From positions 2,046,001 through 2,110,000 of the forward strand of contig NZ_CP015519.1 in the NCBI RefSeq assembly GCF_001887775.1: a stretch of DNA of 64,000 bases, written 5' to 3'. The DNA comes from Syntrophotalea acetylenivorans. Its GTDB lineage: Bacteria; Desulfobacterota; Desulfuromonadia; Desulfuromonadales; Syntrophotaleaceae. Position 1 is the first letter of the stretch. Each line of letters opens with the position of its first letter. Shown here piece after piece: positions 11,634 to 21,667 of this stretch. The notes beneath the pieces are model-generated. The model had not been told where the DNA came from, searched no databases, and worked only from the letters and a program-made list of their open reading frames with translations. The position numbers were made by a program, and so were the translations under genes.

Positions 11634-12083
11634 ATGCCAACAGACAACAATCTGGTAGAAATCTTCAGCGATGGTGCCTGTTCGGGAAATCCCGGCCCAG
11701 GAGGCTACGGCACCCTGTTACGCGCAGGATCCAAGACCAGGGAACTGTCCGGCTTCGACCCCGACACTACCAACAACCGTATGGAGCTAATTGCTGCCAT
11801 CGTTGGCCTCGAAGCCCTGAAGCGGCCCTGCCGAGTACGCCTGACCACCGACTCCCAGTATGTCTACAAAGGCATCACCGAATGGATTAACGGCTGGATC
11901 AAAAAAGGCTGGAAGAACTCCAAAAAGGATCCCGTCGCCAATCGTGACCTCTGGGAACGACTCCAGGCGGCCTGCGCACCCCATGAAATCGAGTGGTGCT
12001 GGGTCCGCGGCCACAACGGCCATCTCGAAAACGAACGCTGCGACGAGCTGGCCCGCAACGCCATCACTTCAGGCCAAAGCTAG
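11634..12083 (+). CDS. rnhA: Ribonuclease HI
   Basis: 149 residues, the usual length. The catalytic acidic residues are in place: [16 protein letters not shown] (Asp), NNRMELIAA (Glu), TTDSQYV (Asp) and the C-terminal [15 protein letters not shown] (His and Asp). It cuts the RNA strand of RNA-DNA hybrids in the cytosol. It sits alone between the tRNA terminator and the nuo operon. Confidence 0.97.
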   Translation: MPTDNNLVEIFSDGACSGNPGPGGYGTLLRAGSKTRELSGFDPDTTNNRMELIAAIVGLEALKRPCRVRLTTDSQYVYKGITEWINGWIKKGWKNSKKDPVANRDLWERLQAACAPHEIEWCWVRGHNGHLENERCDELARNAITSGQS

Positions 12084-12248
12084 TCCAAACCAATCCCCGC
12101 CCCTTGGCTATGCCAATATTTTATGCTATTGTTTTAGCCTTACTGGTGTCTTTTCAAAGGCTTGTCCTTGCGACAACCTTTATTGGACGACCCACTGTCG
12201 CCGGCAGCGATTCCGGCATTTCATTTCTCGCACTGCAATGAGTTGCCC

Positions 12249-12704
12249 ATGCCTATGGAGGTCCTTCCCATATCGACGGTCACTACCCCGGGTAGTGAAT
12301 TGATGCCGCCCGCCGAGAGCCTGTTATCTCTCGGTCTGTACGGTGCCATGGCCATCGGGCTGATCGCTTTTTTGCTGATTGCTTGTCGTCTGATCGGCCA
12401 GAAAACCCACTCAAAATTCAAGGACCAGCCCTACGAATCGGGAGTTGACCCTACCGGGCCGGCACAACCGGGCCGACCGGTGCCCTTCTATCTCGTTGCC
12501 ATCTTTTTCATCGTCTTTGATGTGGAGGTGGTCTTTATCTCTTCCTGGGCGGTGGCCTACGACCTGCTCGGCTGGAGCGGTTTTCTACAAATCCTGTTCT
12601 TTATCGTCATCCTCTTCCTTGGCCTGGTATACCTGTGGGCTGAAGGAGCCCTTGACTGGAGCCCATCCCGGCAACGACGTAGCGTCACCAAGGAGGGCCG
12701 ATGA
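12249..12704 (+). CDS. nuoA: NADH-quinone oxidoreductase subunit A
   Basis: About 151 residues with three membrane segments and the conserved [13 protein letters not shown] and [17 protein letters not shown] motifs of NuoA/ND3. The start is uncertain: 12249 is chosen, but ATGs at 12255 and 12303 are possible and none has a good ribosome site. It is the first gene of the complex I operon; its stop overlaps the nuoBCD start (ATGA). Subunit A lines the junction between the quinone site and the proton-pumping membrane arm. Confidence 0.9.
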   Translation: MPMEVLPISTVTTPGSELMPPAESLLSLGLYGAMAIGLIAFLLIACRLIGQKTHSKFKDQPYESGVDPTGPAQPGRPVPFYLVAIFFIVFDVEVVFISSWAVAYDLLGWSGFLQILFFIVILFLGLVYLWAEGALDWSPSRQRRSVTKEGR

Positions 12705-15088
12705 GCGGCGAGCTGCCTGACAATATTCTTCTGACCACTCTCGACGACGCCATCAACTGGGGCCGCAAAAACAGTCTCTGGCCAATGTTTTTCGGCCTGT
12801 CCTGCTGTTTCGTTGAGATGATGACCAGCATGACGCCCCGCTTCGACCTGGCCCGCTTCGGTGCCGAAGTCATGCGCGGTTCGCCCCGCGAAGCGGACCT
12901 GATGGTTATCGCTGGTACCCCCTTTAAGAAGATGGCTCCGGCCATCCTGCGTGTTTACGAGCAGATGGCCAACCCCAAATGGGTCATCGCCATGGGCAGC
13001 TGCGCCAATTCCGGCGGCATGTACGACGTCTACAGCGTTATGCAGGGCATTAACCAGATTCTGCCGGTCGATGTTTATATTCCCGGCTGTCCACCCCGTC
13101 CGGAGGCTTTTCTTCAGGGGCTGCAGCTGCTGCAGGACAAGATTGCCCGAAACGAGCGACCGGCCCGGCCGGTTCTCGGCCTGCAAGGTGGCAGCGAGGG
13201 CACCACTGCGCCGATCTTTGTTGACGGCCTGAGCAAGAGCCGTGATCCAAGGGGACCGGGCTACGGCAACAGCCCGCTGCGGGGCAGCTCCATGCAGCAA
13301 CCGGCTTTCTGGGGACAGCGCAGCGACAACATGTGGCGCCCGGAGCAGCCAAAAGTCAGCTTTCCCGAGGGCAGCGACAATCTTCAAGAGCAGCTGACGA
13401 AACGCTTCGGCGAACAGGTACTGATCGATGATCAGGCCAAGGACATGCCGACCCTGCAGGTGTCCGCCGAGCATGCTCCCGAACTGCTGCGCTATTTAAA
13501 GCATGAAGCGCCGCAACCCTATCAACGCCTGGAAGACCTGACCGCCGTCGACGAGAGCGCCAGAGCCAAGCGACCTGAACATGACTATACCCTGACCTAC
13601 CATCTGTTGTCTTTTGACCAACCCGGTTATCTACGGGTCAAGGTGCCGCTGACGGGAGAGGAGCCTGAAGCCCCCTCCATCACCGAATTGTGGCCGGTGG
13701 CCGACTGGTACGAGCGGGAAGCCTACGATATGTTCGGCATCCGATTTAACGGCCATCCCAACCTGCGCCGCATCCTCATGCCGGACAACTGGTCGGGTCA
13801 TCCCCTGCGCAAGGATCAGCCCTTTCGCGCCACAGAGATGGCCCCCTTCACGCGCGAAGATATCGCCGCTATTGAACCGCGCCCGGCTGAGGACTACTTC
13901 AAAGGCCGACTGCTCGCCGACGGCGAGCAGACCATGCTCCTCAACCTGGGACCGCAACATCCCGGCACTCATGGCGTTTTACGGCTGATTCTTAAGTTGG
14001 CCGGTGAAGAGGTGGTCGACCTCGATGCCGATCTTGGCTACCACCACCGCGGTGCCGAAAAGATTGCTGAACGCCAGCACTGGGCCCAGTTTATCCCCTA
14101 TACCGACCGCATCGACTACCTGGCCGGCTCCCTCAACAATCTGGCCTATCTGCACAGCGTCGAAACCATGCTTGGCATCGAGGTACCGCCCCGTGCCCGC
14201 TACGTGCGCATTCTGTTGAGCGAACTGTTCCGCATTTCCAGTCATCTGGTGTGGCTCGGCTCTTTTGCCCACGATGTAGGCGCCATGACTCCAGTGTTCT
14301 ACGCCTTCGAAATTCGTGAGCGGATTTTCGATATCGTCGAACTGATCACCGGCGGCCGCATGCACCCGGCCTGGTTCCGCATCGGTGGCCTGCCCGCCGA
14401 CCTGCCCGATGGCTGGCAAGCCACGGTGGCTACCTTCAGCACCGACTTCCACAAACATATCGATGAATTCGACCGTCTCCTCAGCGACGGGCCGATCTTC
14501 CGCGCCCGAACCGAAGGAGTCGGTGTCATCAGTCGCGAAGACGCCAAGGACTGGGGCTTCACCGGCCCCAACCTACGGGCCACGGGACTTGCCTGGGATC
14601 TGCGCCAGACCATGCCCTACGGTGGTTATGAAGATTTCGACTTCGATATCGCCACCGCCGAGGGCGGCGACTGCTACGCCCGCTACCGGGTGCGCCTTGA
14701 AGAGTTACGCCAAAGCCTGAAAATCGTTCGTCAGGCTGTTGAACGGATGCCCGGAGGGCGTTGGATGAACGATTCCTACCGCCACTCCTATCCCCAACGG
14801 GAGGACGGTCTAAAGGATATCGACAGCTTGATTCACCACTTTGTTAATGTCTCGCGGGGTCCGACCCCGCCGGTCGGGGAATGCTACCGCGCTGTCGAAT
14901 CGAGTAAAGGCGAATGCGGCTACTATGCGGTCAGCGACGGTACCAGCATCCCCTACCGGATGCGTATTCGCACCCCGTCCTTTGCCCACATTCAGGCCAT
15001 GCCCCTGCTCAGCCGCGGAAGCCTGATTTCCGATTTGATCACCAACCTCGGCTCGGTCGATTTTGTACTGGCCGATTTGGACCGCTGA
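12701..15088 (+). CDS. nuoBCD: NADH-quinone oxidoreductase subunits B, C and D fused in one protein
   Basis: 795 residues. Residues 1-165 are NuoB with the N2 [4Fe-4S] ligands C35, C36, C101 and C130. About 165-225 is a Gly/Ser/Gln-rich linker. About 228-375 is NuoC with [19 protein letters not shown] and [10 protein letters not shown]. From about 405 it is NuoD with [26 protein letters not shown] and the C-terminal [14 protein letters not shown]. Separate nuoB, C and D are usual; CD fusions occur in enterics, while the three-part fusion is known from some other bacteria including deltaproteobacteria. This polypeptide makes most of the quinone-reducing module. It overlaps nuoA by four bases. 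Confidence 0.95.
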   Translation: MSGELPDNILLTTLDDAINWGRKNSLWPMFFGLSCCFVEMMTSMTPRFDLARFGAEVMRGSPREADLMVIAGTPFKKMAPAILRVYEQMANPKWVIAMGSCANSGGMYDVYSVMQGINQILPVDVYIPGCPPRPEAFLQGLQLLQDKIARNERPARPVLGLQGGSEGTTAPIFVDGLSKSRDPRGPGYGNSPLRGSSMQQPAFWGQRSDNMWRPEQPKVSFPEGSDNLQEQLTKRFGEQVLIDDQAKDMPTLQVSAEHAPELLRYLKHEAPQPYQRLEDLTAVDESARAKRPEHDYTLTYHLLSFDQPGYLRVKVPLTGEEPEAPSITELWPVADWYEREAYDMFGIRFNGHPNLRRILMPDNWSGHPLRKDQPFRATEMAPFTREDIAAIEPRPAEDYFKGRLLADGEQTMLLNLGPQHPGTHGVLRLILKLAGEEVVDLDADLGYHHRGAEKIAERQHWAQFIPYTDRIDYLAGSLNNLAYLHSVETMLGIEVPPRARYVRILLSELFRISSHLVWLGSFAHDVGAMTPVFYAFEIRERIFDIVELITGGRMHPAWFRIGGLPADLPDGWQATVATFSTDFHKHIDEFDRLLSDGPIFRARTEGVGVISREDAKDWGFTGPNLRATGLAWDLRQTMPYGGYEDFDFDIATAEGGDCYARYRVRLEELRQSLKIVRQAVERMPGGRWMNDSYRHSYPQREDGLKDIDSLIHHFVNVSRGPTPPVGECYRAVESSKGECGYYAVSDGTSIPYRMRIRTPSFAHIQAMPLLSRGSLISDLITNLGSVDFVLADLDR

Positions 15089-15089
15089 T

Positions 15090-15578
15090 ATGTCAGAGCT
15101 ACTGTCTCCTGAAGAAATTACCGAGCTGAAACGGCAGATCGCTGCCGTACACGAACCCCGCGAACTGATTGTCGAGGTTCTGCAAGCCGTGCAAAAACAG
15201 AACGGTTGGGTGTCCGACGCGGGCATTGAACTTGCCGCCGAACTGCTCGGCTTGTCGCCTTTGCAGGTCGACGAGGTTGCAACCTTCTACGATAAAATCT
15301 ACCGTTCCCCGGTGGGGAGCAAGGTTATCCACGTCTGCGACTCCATCTGCTGCTGGACCCGCGGAGCAGAAATGGTTTATGGCCACCTGCAACAGGCTCT
15401 CGATATCGCTCCCGGTGAAACCACCAGCGACGGCATCTTCACCCTGCTGCCGACCTGCTGCCTTGGCGCCTGCGGAAATGCGCCCTCTATGCGTATCGGT
15501 GACCGCCTGTACAGCTCGCTGACCATAGAACGAATCGATGCCATTCTGGACGAAGAACGTCAGGAGGCCCTGAAATGA
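15090..15578 (+). CDS. nuoE: NADH-quinone oxidoreductase subunit E
   Basis: 162 residues from the ATG directly after the nuoBCD stop; a longer frame would run back into nuoBCD. A helical N-terminus leads to a thioredoxin-like domain holding the N1a [2Fe-2S] cluster through C83, C88, C124 and C128 (VCDSICCW and PTCCLGACGNAP). It is part of the NADH-oxidising module with NuoF and NuoG. It overlaps nuoF by four bases. Confidence 0.95.
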   Translation: MSELLSPEEITELKRQIAAVHEPRELIVEVLQAVQKQNGWVSDAGIELAAELLGLSPLQVDEVATFYDKIYRSPVGSKVIHVCDSICCWTRGAEMVYGHLQQALDIAPGETTSDGIFTLLPTCCLGACGNAPSMRIGDRLYSSLTIERIDAILDEERQEALK

Positions 15579-16846
15579 GCCAACTGCTCTTCAAAAACCG
15601 CCGTCCCGACCACACGGTACTGCTCGATGAATATCGACAGAACGGTGGCTACCAAGGCCTGGAAAAAGCTTTACGTGAAATGCAGCCGGCCCAGATCCGC
15701 GACGAAGTCAAGGCGTCAGGACTGCGCGGCCGGGGCGGGGCCGGTTTCTCCACCGGCCTGAAATGGTCATTTTTCCCCTTCGATGCCGAAGGTGACAAAT
15801 ATCTGGTCTGCAACGGCGACGAAATGGAGCCGGGTACCTTCAAGGACCGCCAACTCCTTGAAGCCGACCCCCATCAACTCGTTGAGGGCATGGCTCTCTC
15901 CGCCTACGCCCTCAACATCAACACTGGCTATATTTTTCTGCGCTACGCCTACAATCAGTGCTACACCAACCTGCTACAAGCCATTGCCGATGCTAAACAG
16001 GCTGGATTGCTCGGCCGTAACATCCTCGGCAGCGAGTTTTCTTTTGAACTGCACGTCCACCGTAGCGCCGGTCGTTACATTTGCGGCGAAGAGACCGCCC
16101 TCCTCAACGGCCTGGAAGGCAAGCGGCCCAATCCCCGCTCTAAACCGCCTTTTCCGGCCATTAAGGGGCTATTCGCCAAACCAACGGTTCTCAACAACAT
16201 CGAAACCCTGGCTAATATCCCGCATATTATAAACGGCGGGGCCCAGTGGTTTTCCGACTTGGCTCTCACCGAAGAAGGCGCCGGCACCAAGCTCTACGGC
16301 CTGGCGGGCCATCTCAATAACCCCGGCTGCGTTGAACTGCCCATGGGGATAACCCTCGGTGAATTGGTTGAAGAGCATGGTGGAGGCGTCTGGTTGGGGC
16401 GCAAGTTCAAAGCCTGTCTCCCCGGTGGAGCTTCGACCCCTTATCTGACTGCGGACCATTTCGATGTGGCCATGGACTACAATCCCTTGGAGGCCGTTAA
16501 GACCCGTCTCGGCACCGGCGGCCTGGTCGTTTTCGATGACCAGACCTGCATGGTGGCAGCAACCCTTAATTTAATGCGCTTCTTCGCCCGGGAGAGCTGC
16601 GGCTGGTGCACCCCCTGCCGGGACGGCCTGCCCATGGTCTGCTGGGTGTTGGAAAAAATCGAAAGCGGCCAAGGTACTGTCGACGATGTAACGATGCTGA
16701 AGGAGTTGCTAGGTCACATCAACGGCCGTTCCTTCTGCGCATTGGCCCTTGGCGCCATGGGTCCGGTGGACGGCTTGCTGCGACTTTTTGAGGAAGAAGT
16801 GCTCGACCACGTTAAAAAAGGTCGCTGTCCCTTGCAGAAGAGCTGA
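15575..16846 (+). CDS. nuoF: NADH-quinone oxidoreductase subunit F, NADH- and FMN-binding
   Basis: 423 residues. The NADH/FMN fold shows GLRGRGGAGFSTGLKWSF and GRYICGEETALLNGLEGKRPNPR. The N3 [4Fe-4S] cluster motif is ESCGWCTPCRDG plus a later cysteine in GRSFCALALGA. This subunit accepts electrons from NADH, so a genuine NADH-linked complex I is encoded rather than the truncated, ferredoxin-linked type. Confidence 0.96.
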   Translation: MSQLLFKNRRPDHTVLLDEYRQNGGYQGLEKALREMQPAQIRDEVKASGLRGRGGAGFSTGLKWSFFPFDAEGDKYLVCNGDEMEPGTFKDRQLLEADPHQLVEGMALSAYALNINTGYIFLRYAYNQCYTNLLQAIADAKQAGLLGRNILGSEFSFELHVHRSAGRYICGEETALLNGLEGKRPNPRSKPPFPAIKGLFAKPTVLNNIETLANIPHIINGGAQWFSDLALTEEGAGTKLYGLAGHLNNPGCVELPMGITLGELVEEHGGGVWLGRKFKACLPGGASTPYLTADHFDVAMDYNPLEAVKTRLGTGGLVVFDDQTCMVAATLNLMRFFARESCGWCTPCRDGLPMVCWVLEKIESGQGTVDDVTMLKELLGHINGRSFCALALGAMGPVDGLLRLFEEEVLDHVKKGRCPLQKS

Positions 16847-16928
16847 AAAGAGCGAATAAGCAAGAGCAAATGGATTTTTGATTGAACTTCTTGCCTGCCC
16901 CCACGGCATTGAAAGGAATGCGGCTGCC

Positions 16929-19310
16929 ATGCCGACTCTGATTATCGACAACCAGAGCGTGACCGTGCCGGAAGGGACCAACGTCCTGGAGGCTGCCCAA
17001 CAGCTCGGCATCGTTGTGCCCCACTTCTGTTACCACGAGGCCCTTGGCGCCGTCGGCGCCTGCCGGCTGTGTGCCATGCTGTTTATTGACGGCCCTGTCA
17101 AGGGTATTCAAATGGCCTGCATGGTCCCGGCAAAAGACGACATGGTGGTATCTACCGAGGCCCCCGAGGCGATCGCTTATCGAGGCCAAGTCATCGAATG
17201 GTTGATGCTCAACCATCCCCATGACTGTCCCGTCTGTGACGAGGGCGGTGAATGCCAGCTACAGGACATGACCATCGCCAGCGGACACAGTGTCCGGCGT
17301 TATACCGGCAAAAAACGCACCTACCAGAACCAGGATCTGGGATCTTTTATCTCCCACGAGATGAATCGCTGCATTCAATGCTACCGTTGCGTACGCACTT
17401 ATCAGGATTACTGCGGCGGCACCGACTACGGCGTTCTCGGGTCCAACCAACGCCTCTATTTCGGCCGCTTTCAGGACGGCCCGCTGGAGAGCCCCTTTGC
17501 CGGTAACCTGGTGGACGTCTGCCCGACGGGAGTGTTGACCAATAAACCCTACCGCTTTACATCCCGCTTCTGGGATTTGCAGGAAGCCCCCTCGGTTTGC
17601 CCTCACTGTTCCCTCGGCTGCGCAACGATACCCGGTGCCAGGTTTCGGGAATTGCAGCGAATCCGCTCCGGCAACAACCCTGAAGTCAACGGCTGCTTCA
17701 TTTGCGACCGGGGACGCTTCGGCTACGACTACGTCAACCACCCGGATCGCCCACGGACCCCCCTGTTGCACGGTGAAGAACTACCGTGGAACGAAGCCAT
17801 TGAGACCCTGCTGCAGCGCCTGAGAGAACTGATCGATCGTCACGGTCGCGACTCTGTCGCTCTGCTCGGTTCCGGCCGTTCCAGCCTGGAAGCCAATTAT
17901 CTATTAGGTTGCCTGAGCAAGCAACTCGGGTGCACCGCCCCGGTTTACGGCAGTCACGCCGGCCGCGACCGGGCCGCCCGCGCCGCCGCTGACCTGCCCG
18001 TTGAGTTGAGTGCCAGTCTCGCCGATGTACGCAACAGCGACCTGTTGGTGCTGACGGGGGCTGACCCGCTGGCCGAAGGCCCCATGCTCGCAGTGGCCAT
18101 TCGTCAGGCGGTTCGCAATGGTGGCCGGGTAATGATCTGCGATCCACGGCCGGTTGAACTGCCCTGCAGCGCAGAATATCTGCCCTGCCAGCCGCAAGAG
18201 CTTCCCCAGTTGCTCAGCGTCCTGTCTCAGGGCGGAGCCCTGCCGGATAAATTTCAGCCCCTGGCAGAGGCCTTGCAGCAGGCCCAGCGTCCCGTATTAA
18301 TTGGCGCAAGCGATCTGCTCGGCGCCACGGGCAACACCGCCCTGTTGGCTGCAGCGCAAACAATGAACAGCACGGAACGTCCCTGCCGGGCCATGGTTCT
18401 GCTGCCGGAAGCCAACAGCTTTGGCGCCGCCCTGCTGGCCGCCGACGGCCCGGATTTTGAGCAACTGCTCGAAGGCATGGCTTCGGGCCGGATCAAGGCC
18501 CTGCTCTGTCTGGAGGCCGACCCCCTGGCCGATTGCCCCGATCGACAGCTTTTGCTGCAAGGCCTGGAAAAACTCGATTTCTTAGCAGTCCTCGACCATT
18601 TGCCCAGCCTCACCGCGGAAAAGGCCGATCTGCTGCTGCCCACTACAGCTCTGTCCGAAGGGACCGGCACCCTGATCAACAACGAAGGTCGCATGCAGAC
18701 CTTCACCAAGGTCTTTAACCCCGGCGAGCCTTTGCGCATCAGCAGCCAGGGAAGTCATCCGCCTCGTAGTTTTTCATCGGTCACTCCCGGCGCCTTGCCC
18801 TGCCAGGCCTGGGCGATACTGGCCGAACTCTGCGACCTGCCGGTTGATCTCACTAAGATTCGACGGAAACTGGCAGCATCGGAATCGCGACTGGCCGAAC
18901 TACCGAATCTACTGGCTGAGGGACCTGGACAACGGATTCAAACCGGAGGCAAGACGCTGCCCCAGCTGCCCTCGGTGGCTACCGACCAGGTCGATTCCCT
19001 GCAGCTGTTGGTTTGCGAAACATTATACGGCTCCGAATCCTTGAGCGCTCTTTCGGCGCCCCTTGATCCGGTCCGTTCGCAACCTTATCTGCTGCTTCAC
19101 CAGCTTGACGCAACCAGGCTTGGCATCGCCAACGATGACCTGGTTCTCCTTAGCGCCGGCGACGCGCAGCTGACCCTGCCGGCCCGGCTCAGCGACCGTA
19201 TGGCCGCAGGCATAATCATCGTGCCGCACCTGCGCAACACCGAACTGGATATTTTTTATCCCGGCCGACAGCCACTGCCCTGCAGGGTAGAGAAAGTGAG
19301 CGCGCCATGA
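16929..19310 (+). CDS. nuoG: NADH-quinone oxidoreductase subunit G
   Basis: 793 residues from the ATG at 16929 (AGGA upstream); the open frame extends 17 codons further. The N-terminal ferredoxin domain carries N1b (CYHEALGAVGACRLC), then the His/Cys N4-type motif HPHDCPVCDEGGEC and a CIQCYRC-CPTG cluster. CPHCSLGC with a later C in FICDRGRFGYDY supplies the ligands of the extra N7 cluster seen in some bacteria. The rest is a degenerate molybdopterin oxidoreductase-like domain with no molybdenum role expected. It overlaps nuoH by four bases. Confidence 0.93.
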   Translation: MPTLIIDNQSVTVPEGTNVLEAAQQLGIVVPHFCYHEALGAVGACRLCAMLFIDGPVKGIQMACMVPAKDDMVVSTEAPEAIAYRGQVIEWLMLNHPHDCPVCDEGGECQLQDMTIASGHSVRRYTGKKRTYQNQDLGSFISHEMNRCIQCYRCVRTYQDYCGGTDYGVLGSNQRLYFGRFQDGPLESPFAGNLVDVCPTGVLTNKPYRFTSRFWDLQEAPSVCPHCSLGCATIPGARFRELQRIRSGNNPEVNGCFICDRGRFGYDYVNHPDRPRTPLLHGEELPWNEAIETLLQRLRELIDRHGRDSVALLGSGRSSLEANYLLGCLSKQLGCTAPVYGSHAGRDRAARAAADLPVELSASLADVRNSDLLVLTGADPLAEGPMLAVAIRQAVRNGGRVMICDPRPVELPCSAEYLPCQPQELPQLLSVLSQGGALPDKFQPLAEALQQAQRPVLIGASDLLGATGNTALLAAAQTMNSTERPCRAMVLLPEANSFGAALLAADGPDFEQLLEGMASGRIKALLCLEADPLADCPDRQLLLQGLEKLDFLAVLDHLPSLTAEKADLLLPTTALSEGTGTLINNEGRMQTFTKVFNPGEPLRISSQGSHPPRSFSSVTPGALPCQAWAILAELCDLPVDLTKIRRKLAASESRLAELPNLLAEGPGQRIQTGGKTLPQLPSVATDQVDSLQLLVCETLYGSESLSALSAPLDPVRSQPYLLLHQLDATRLGIANDDLVLLSAGDAQLTLPARLSDRMAAGIIIVPHLRNTELDIFYPGRQPLPCRVEKVSAP

Positions 19311-20308
19311 CCGATCTCCTGCTCACCGGGCTGTTGATACTGATCAAGCTCGGCATGGTCCTCGCCGTTCTGCTGACTATGGCCGCCTACCTGGTGCTGG
19401 CCGAGCGTAAAATTCTGGCACGCATGCAACGTCGCTACGGCCCCAACCGGGTCGGCTTCGGCGGCATGATGCAGCCCTTGGCGGACCTGATCAAACTACT
19501 CACCAAAGAAGACTTTTTGCCGGCCCAAGCCGATAAATGGCTCTTTCTGCTGGCGCCGGGCCTGGCCGCGGTGACTGCCCTGCTGGCCTTTGCCGTGGTG
19601 CCCTTTGGGCCCCCGCTGGAACTGTTCGGCCGCCAAATTCCGATGGTGGTCTGCGACCTCAATGTCGGTATCCTCTACTTTTTTGGTCTCTCTTCTCTGG
19701 CGGTCTATGGCGTCGCCCTCGGCGGCTGGGCCTCGGGTTCTAAATATTCCCTGCTCGGCGCTCTGCGTGCCATGGGTCAGATGCTCTCCTACGAATTGGC
19801 CATGGGCCTATCCATCATACCCGTGATTCTCATGGCCCGGTCCTTCTCCCTGACGGAGATCGTGGAGGCGCAAGCATCGCTGCCCTTTGCCTTAACCAAC
19901 CCGCTGGCGTTCGGCATCTTCTTCATCGCTGCTCTGGCCGAATCGAAGCGTACCCCCTTCGACCTGCCTGAGGCTGAGAACGAACTGGTGGCCGGCTTTC
20001 ATACCGAGTATTCGGGCATGCGCTTCGGCCTATTCTTCGTAGGGGAATACATCAATATGGTGGTACTCGGCGCCATCGTTACCAGTCTTTTTCTCGGTGG
20101 CTGGCACGGTCCGCTGTTGCCGCCCATCGTCTGGTTTTTCGGCAAAGTGCTAGCCGTAGCCTTCACCTTCATCTGGATTCGCGGCACCATGCCGCGTTTG
20201 CGCTACGACCAACTGATGGCCTTCGGCTGGAAAGCCCTGGTGCCCCTGGCCCTGGTCAATTTGCTGGCCACCGGCGGCATACTTCTCTGGCTTGGAGGTG
20301 CATCATGA
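19307..20308 (+). CDS. nuoH: NADH-quinone oxidoreductase subunit H
   Basis: 333 residues with about eight membrane helices. Family motifs: LAERKILARMQRRYGPNRVG, LLGALRAMGQMLSYELAMGLS, TPFDLPEAENELVAGFHTEYSGM and a C-terminal RGTMPRLRYDQLMAFGWK. NuoH forms the quinone tunnel between the peripheral and membrane arms. It overlaps nuoG and nuoI by four bases each, so these genes are translationally coupled. Confidence 0.96.
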   Translation: MTDLLLTGLLILIKLGMVLAVLLTMAAYLVLAERKILARMQRRYGPNRVGFGGMMQPLADLIKLLTKEDFLPAQADKWLFLLAPGLAAVTALLAFAVVPFGPPLELFGRQIPMVVCDLNVGILYFFGLSSLAVYGVALGGWASGSKYSLLGALRAMGQMLSYELAMGLSIIPVILMARSFSLTEIVEAQASLPFALTNPLAFGIFFIAALAESKRTPFDLPEAENELVAGFHTEYSGMRFGLFFVGEYINMVVLGAIVTSLFLGGWHGPLLPPIVWFFGKVLAVAFTFIWIRGTMPRLRYDQLMAFGWKALVPLALVNLLATGGILLWLGGAS

Positions 20309-20835
20309 ACCTTTGGCGAAACATCAAAGGCACCTTCCAACCCTTCTGGGTCACCTTACGCTATCTGTTTAAGCGGCCGGTGACGATCTCCTATCCGGAG
20401 CAGAAACGCACCCCGCCGCCCCGCTACCGTGCGCGAATGATCCTCACCCGCGATCCGGAAGGTGAAGAGCGCTGTGTGGCCTGCCATCTGTGCAGCGCCG
20501 CCTGTCCCGTCGACTGCATCTCCATGCAGGCAGCCGAACGGGAAAACGGACGACGCCATGCAGCCTGGTTTCGCATCAACTTCGCCCGCTGTATCTATTG
20601 CGGTCTTTGTGCCGAAGCTTGTCCGACATTAGCAATCCAGATGAGCCCCGAGTACGAACTGAGCAATCGCGATCCCCTGAAACTGGTCTGGGAAAAAGAG
20701 GATCTGCTCGTCGATCACGGCGGCAAGGATCCCGACTACAACTTTTACCACCACAGCGGAATCGGCGTTGTCGCCCCCCGCGGCGGTAATGACGACGAAC
20801 TTCCACCGGTCAACATCAAAACCAACTTGCCCTGA
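20305..20835 (+). CDS. nuoI: NADH-quinone oxidoreductase subunit I, ferredoxin-like
   Basis: 176 residues. Two classical 4Fe-4S motifs, CVACHLCSAACPVDC and CIYCGLCAEACPTLA, hold clusters N6a and N6b, which pass electrons toward N2 in the NuoB part of the fusion. The N-terminus has the expected hydrophobic and amphipathic anchor. It follows nuoH with a four-base overlap. Confidence 0.96.
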   Translation: MNLWRNIKGTFQPFWVTLRYLFKRPVTISYPEQKRTPPPRYRARMILTRDPEGEERCVACHLCSAACPVDCISMQAAERENGRRHAAWFRINFARCIYCGLCAEACPTLAIQMSPEYELSNRDPLKLVWEKEDLLVDHGGKDPDYNFYHHSGIGVVAPRGGNDDELPPVNIKTNLP

Positions 20836-20849
20836 GCGAGGAAGCAACT

Positions 20850-21365
20850 ATGGCAAGCTTACTTTTTTATTTACTGGCTGCGACAGCCCTGCTGGCTACC
20901 TTGCTCTGCATCACCCGCAGAAGCCCGGTACATGCTGTCATCTTCCTCATCAATGCCTTCTTTGCCCTGGCGCTGATGTTTTACCTGCTCGGCGCGCCTC
21001 TCATTGCCGCCTGGGAGGTGATCGTCTATGCCGGCGCGATCATGGTGTTGTTTCTGTTTGTTATTATGACTCTGGAGCTCAGCCCCGGATCGCAGAGACC
21101 GGCACTTAATCGCCGTCAGGTGGCACCGGCACTGTTATTGTTTTTACTGCTGCTGGTCTCCGCTGGCCTGATTCTTACTATTGACCCGGCAGGCCAGGCC
21201 GGGGTGCCGCTTTACTATGCGTCACCGCGCAGTTTCGGCGCCGCCCTGTTCAGCCGCTACGGCCTGGCGGTTAAAATCGTTTCTTTCCAGTTGCTCTTTG
21301 CGACCACCGGCGCCTACTATCTCGGCCGGCGCCGTAAAGTCCGACAAGGGGAGGAGTCGTCATGA
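20850..21365 (+). CDS. nuoJ: NADH-quinone oxidoreductase subunit J
   Basis: 171 residues, five membrane helices, with the conserved AWEVIVYAGAIMVLFLFVIM helix (Glu and Tyr of the ND6 family). A GAGGAAG site precedes the ATG. It overlaps nuoK by four bases. Confidence 0.94.
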   Translation: MASLLFYLLAATALLATLLCITRRSPVHAVIFLINAFFALALMFYLLGAPLIAAWEVIVYAGAIMVLFLFVIMTLELSPGSQRPALNRRQVAPALLLFLLLLVSAGLILTIDPAGQAGVPLYYASPRSFGAALFSRYGLAVKIVSFQLLFATTGAYYLGRRRKVRQGEESS

Positions 21366-21667
21366 TCGTACCCTTAAACCACATTTTACTGGTCGCTGCG
21401 GCACTCTTTTTCATGGGCCTGTCCTGCACCTTGATGCGGCGCAATCTGGTTATGATTCTTATCGGCGTGGAAATTATGTTAAATGCTGCCGGCCTGGTAT
21501 TGGTCGCAGGTTCAGCCTTCTGGCAACAACTGGACGGTCAATTGATGGTCATGTTGATCATGGGCGTGACCGCCGCCGAAGTGGCTGTCGCCCTGGCTAT
21601 GGTGGTCTATCTGCACAGCCGCACTGGCTCTATCGACGTCAACACCTTCAAGGATCTACAGGGATGA
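21362..21667 (+). CDS. nuoK: NADH-quinone oxidoreductase subunit K
   Basis: 101 residues, three membrane helices, with the two buried glutamates typical of NuoK in LIGVEIMLNAAGL and GVTAAEVAVALAMV. It overlaps both neighbours by four bases. Confidence 0.95.
   Translation: MIVPLNHILLVAAALFFMGLSCTLMRRNLVMILIGVEIMLNAAGLVLVAGSAFWQQLDGQLMVMLIMGVTAAEVAVALAMVVYLHSRTGSIDVNTFKDLQG

Noticed and set aside
12061-12248. Promoter for the nuo operon
   Set aside because: A TATGCT box is visible at 12122-12127 but no -35 match lies at proper spacing, so no promoter is called.
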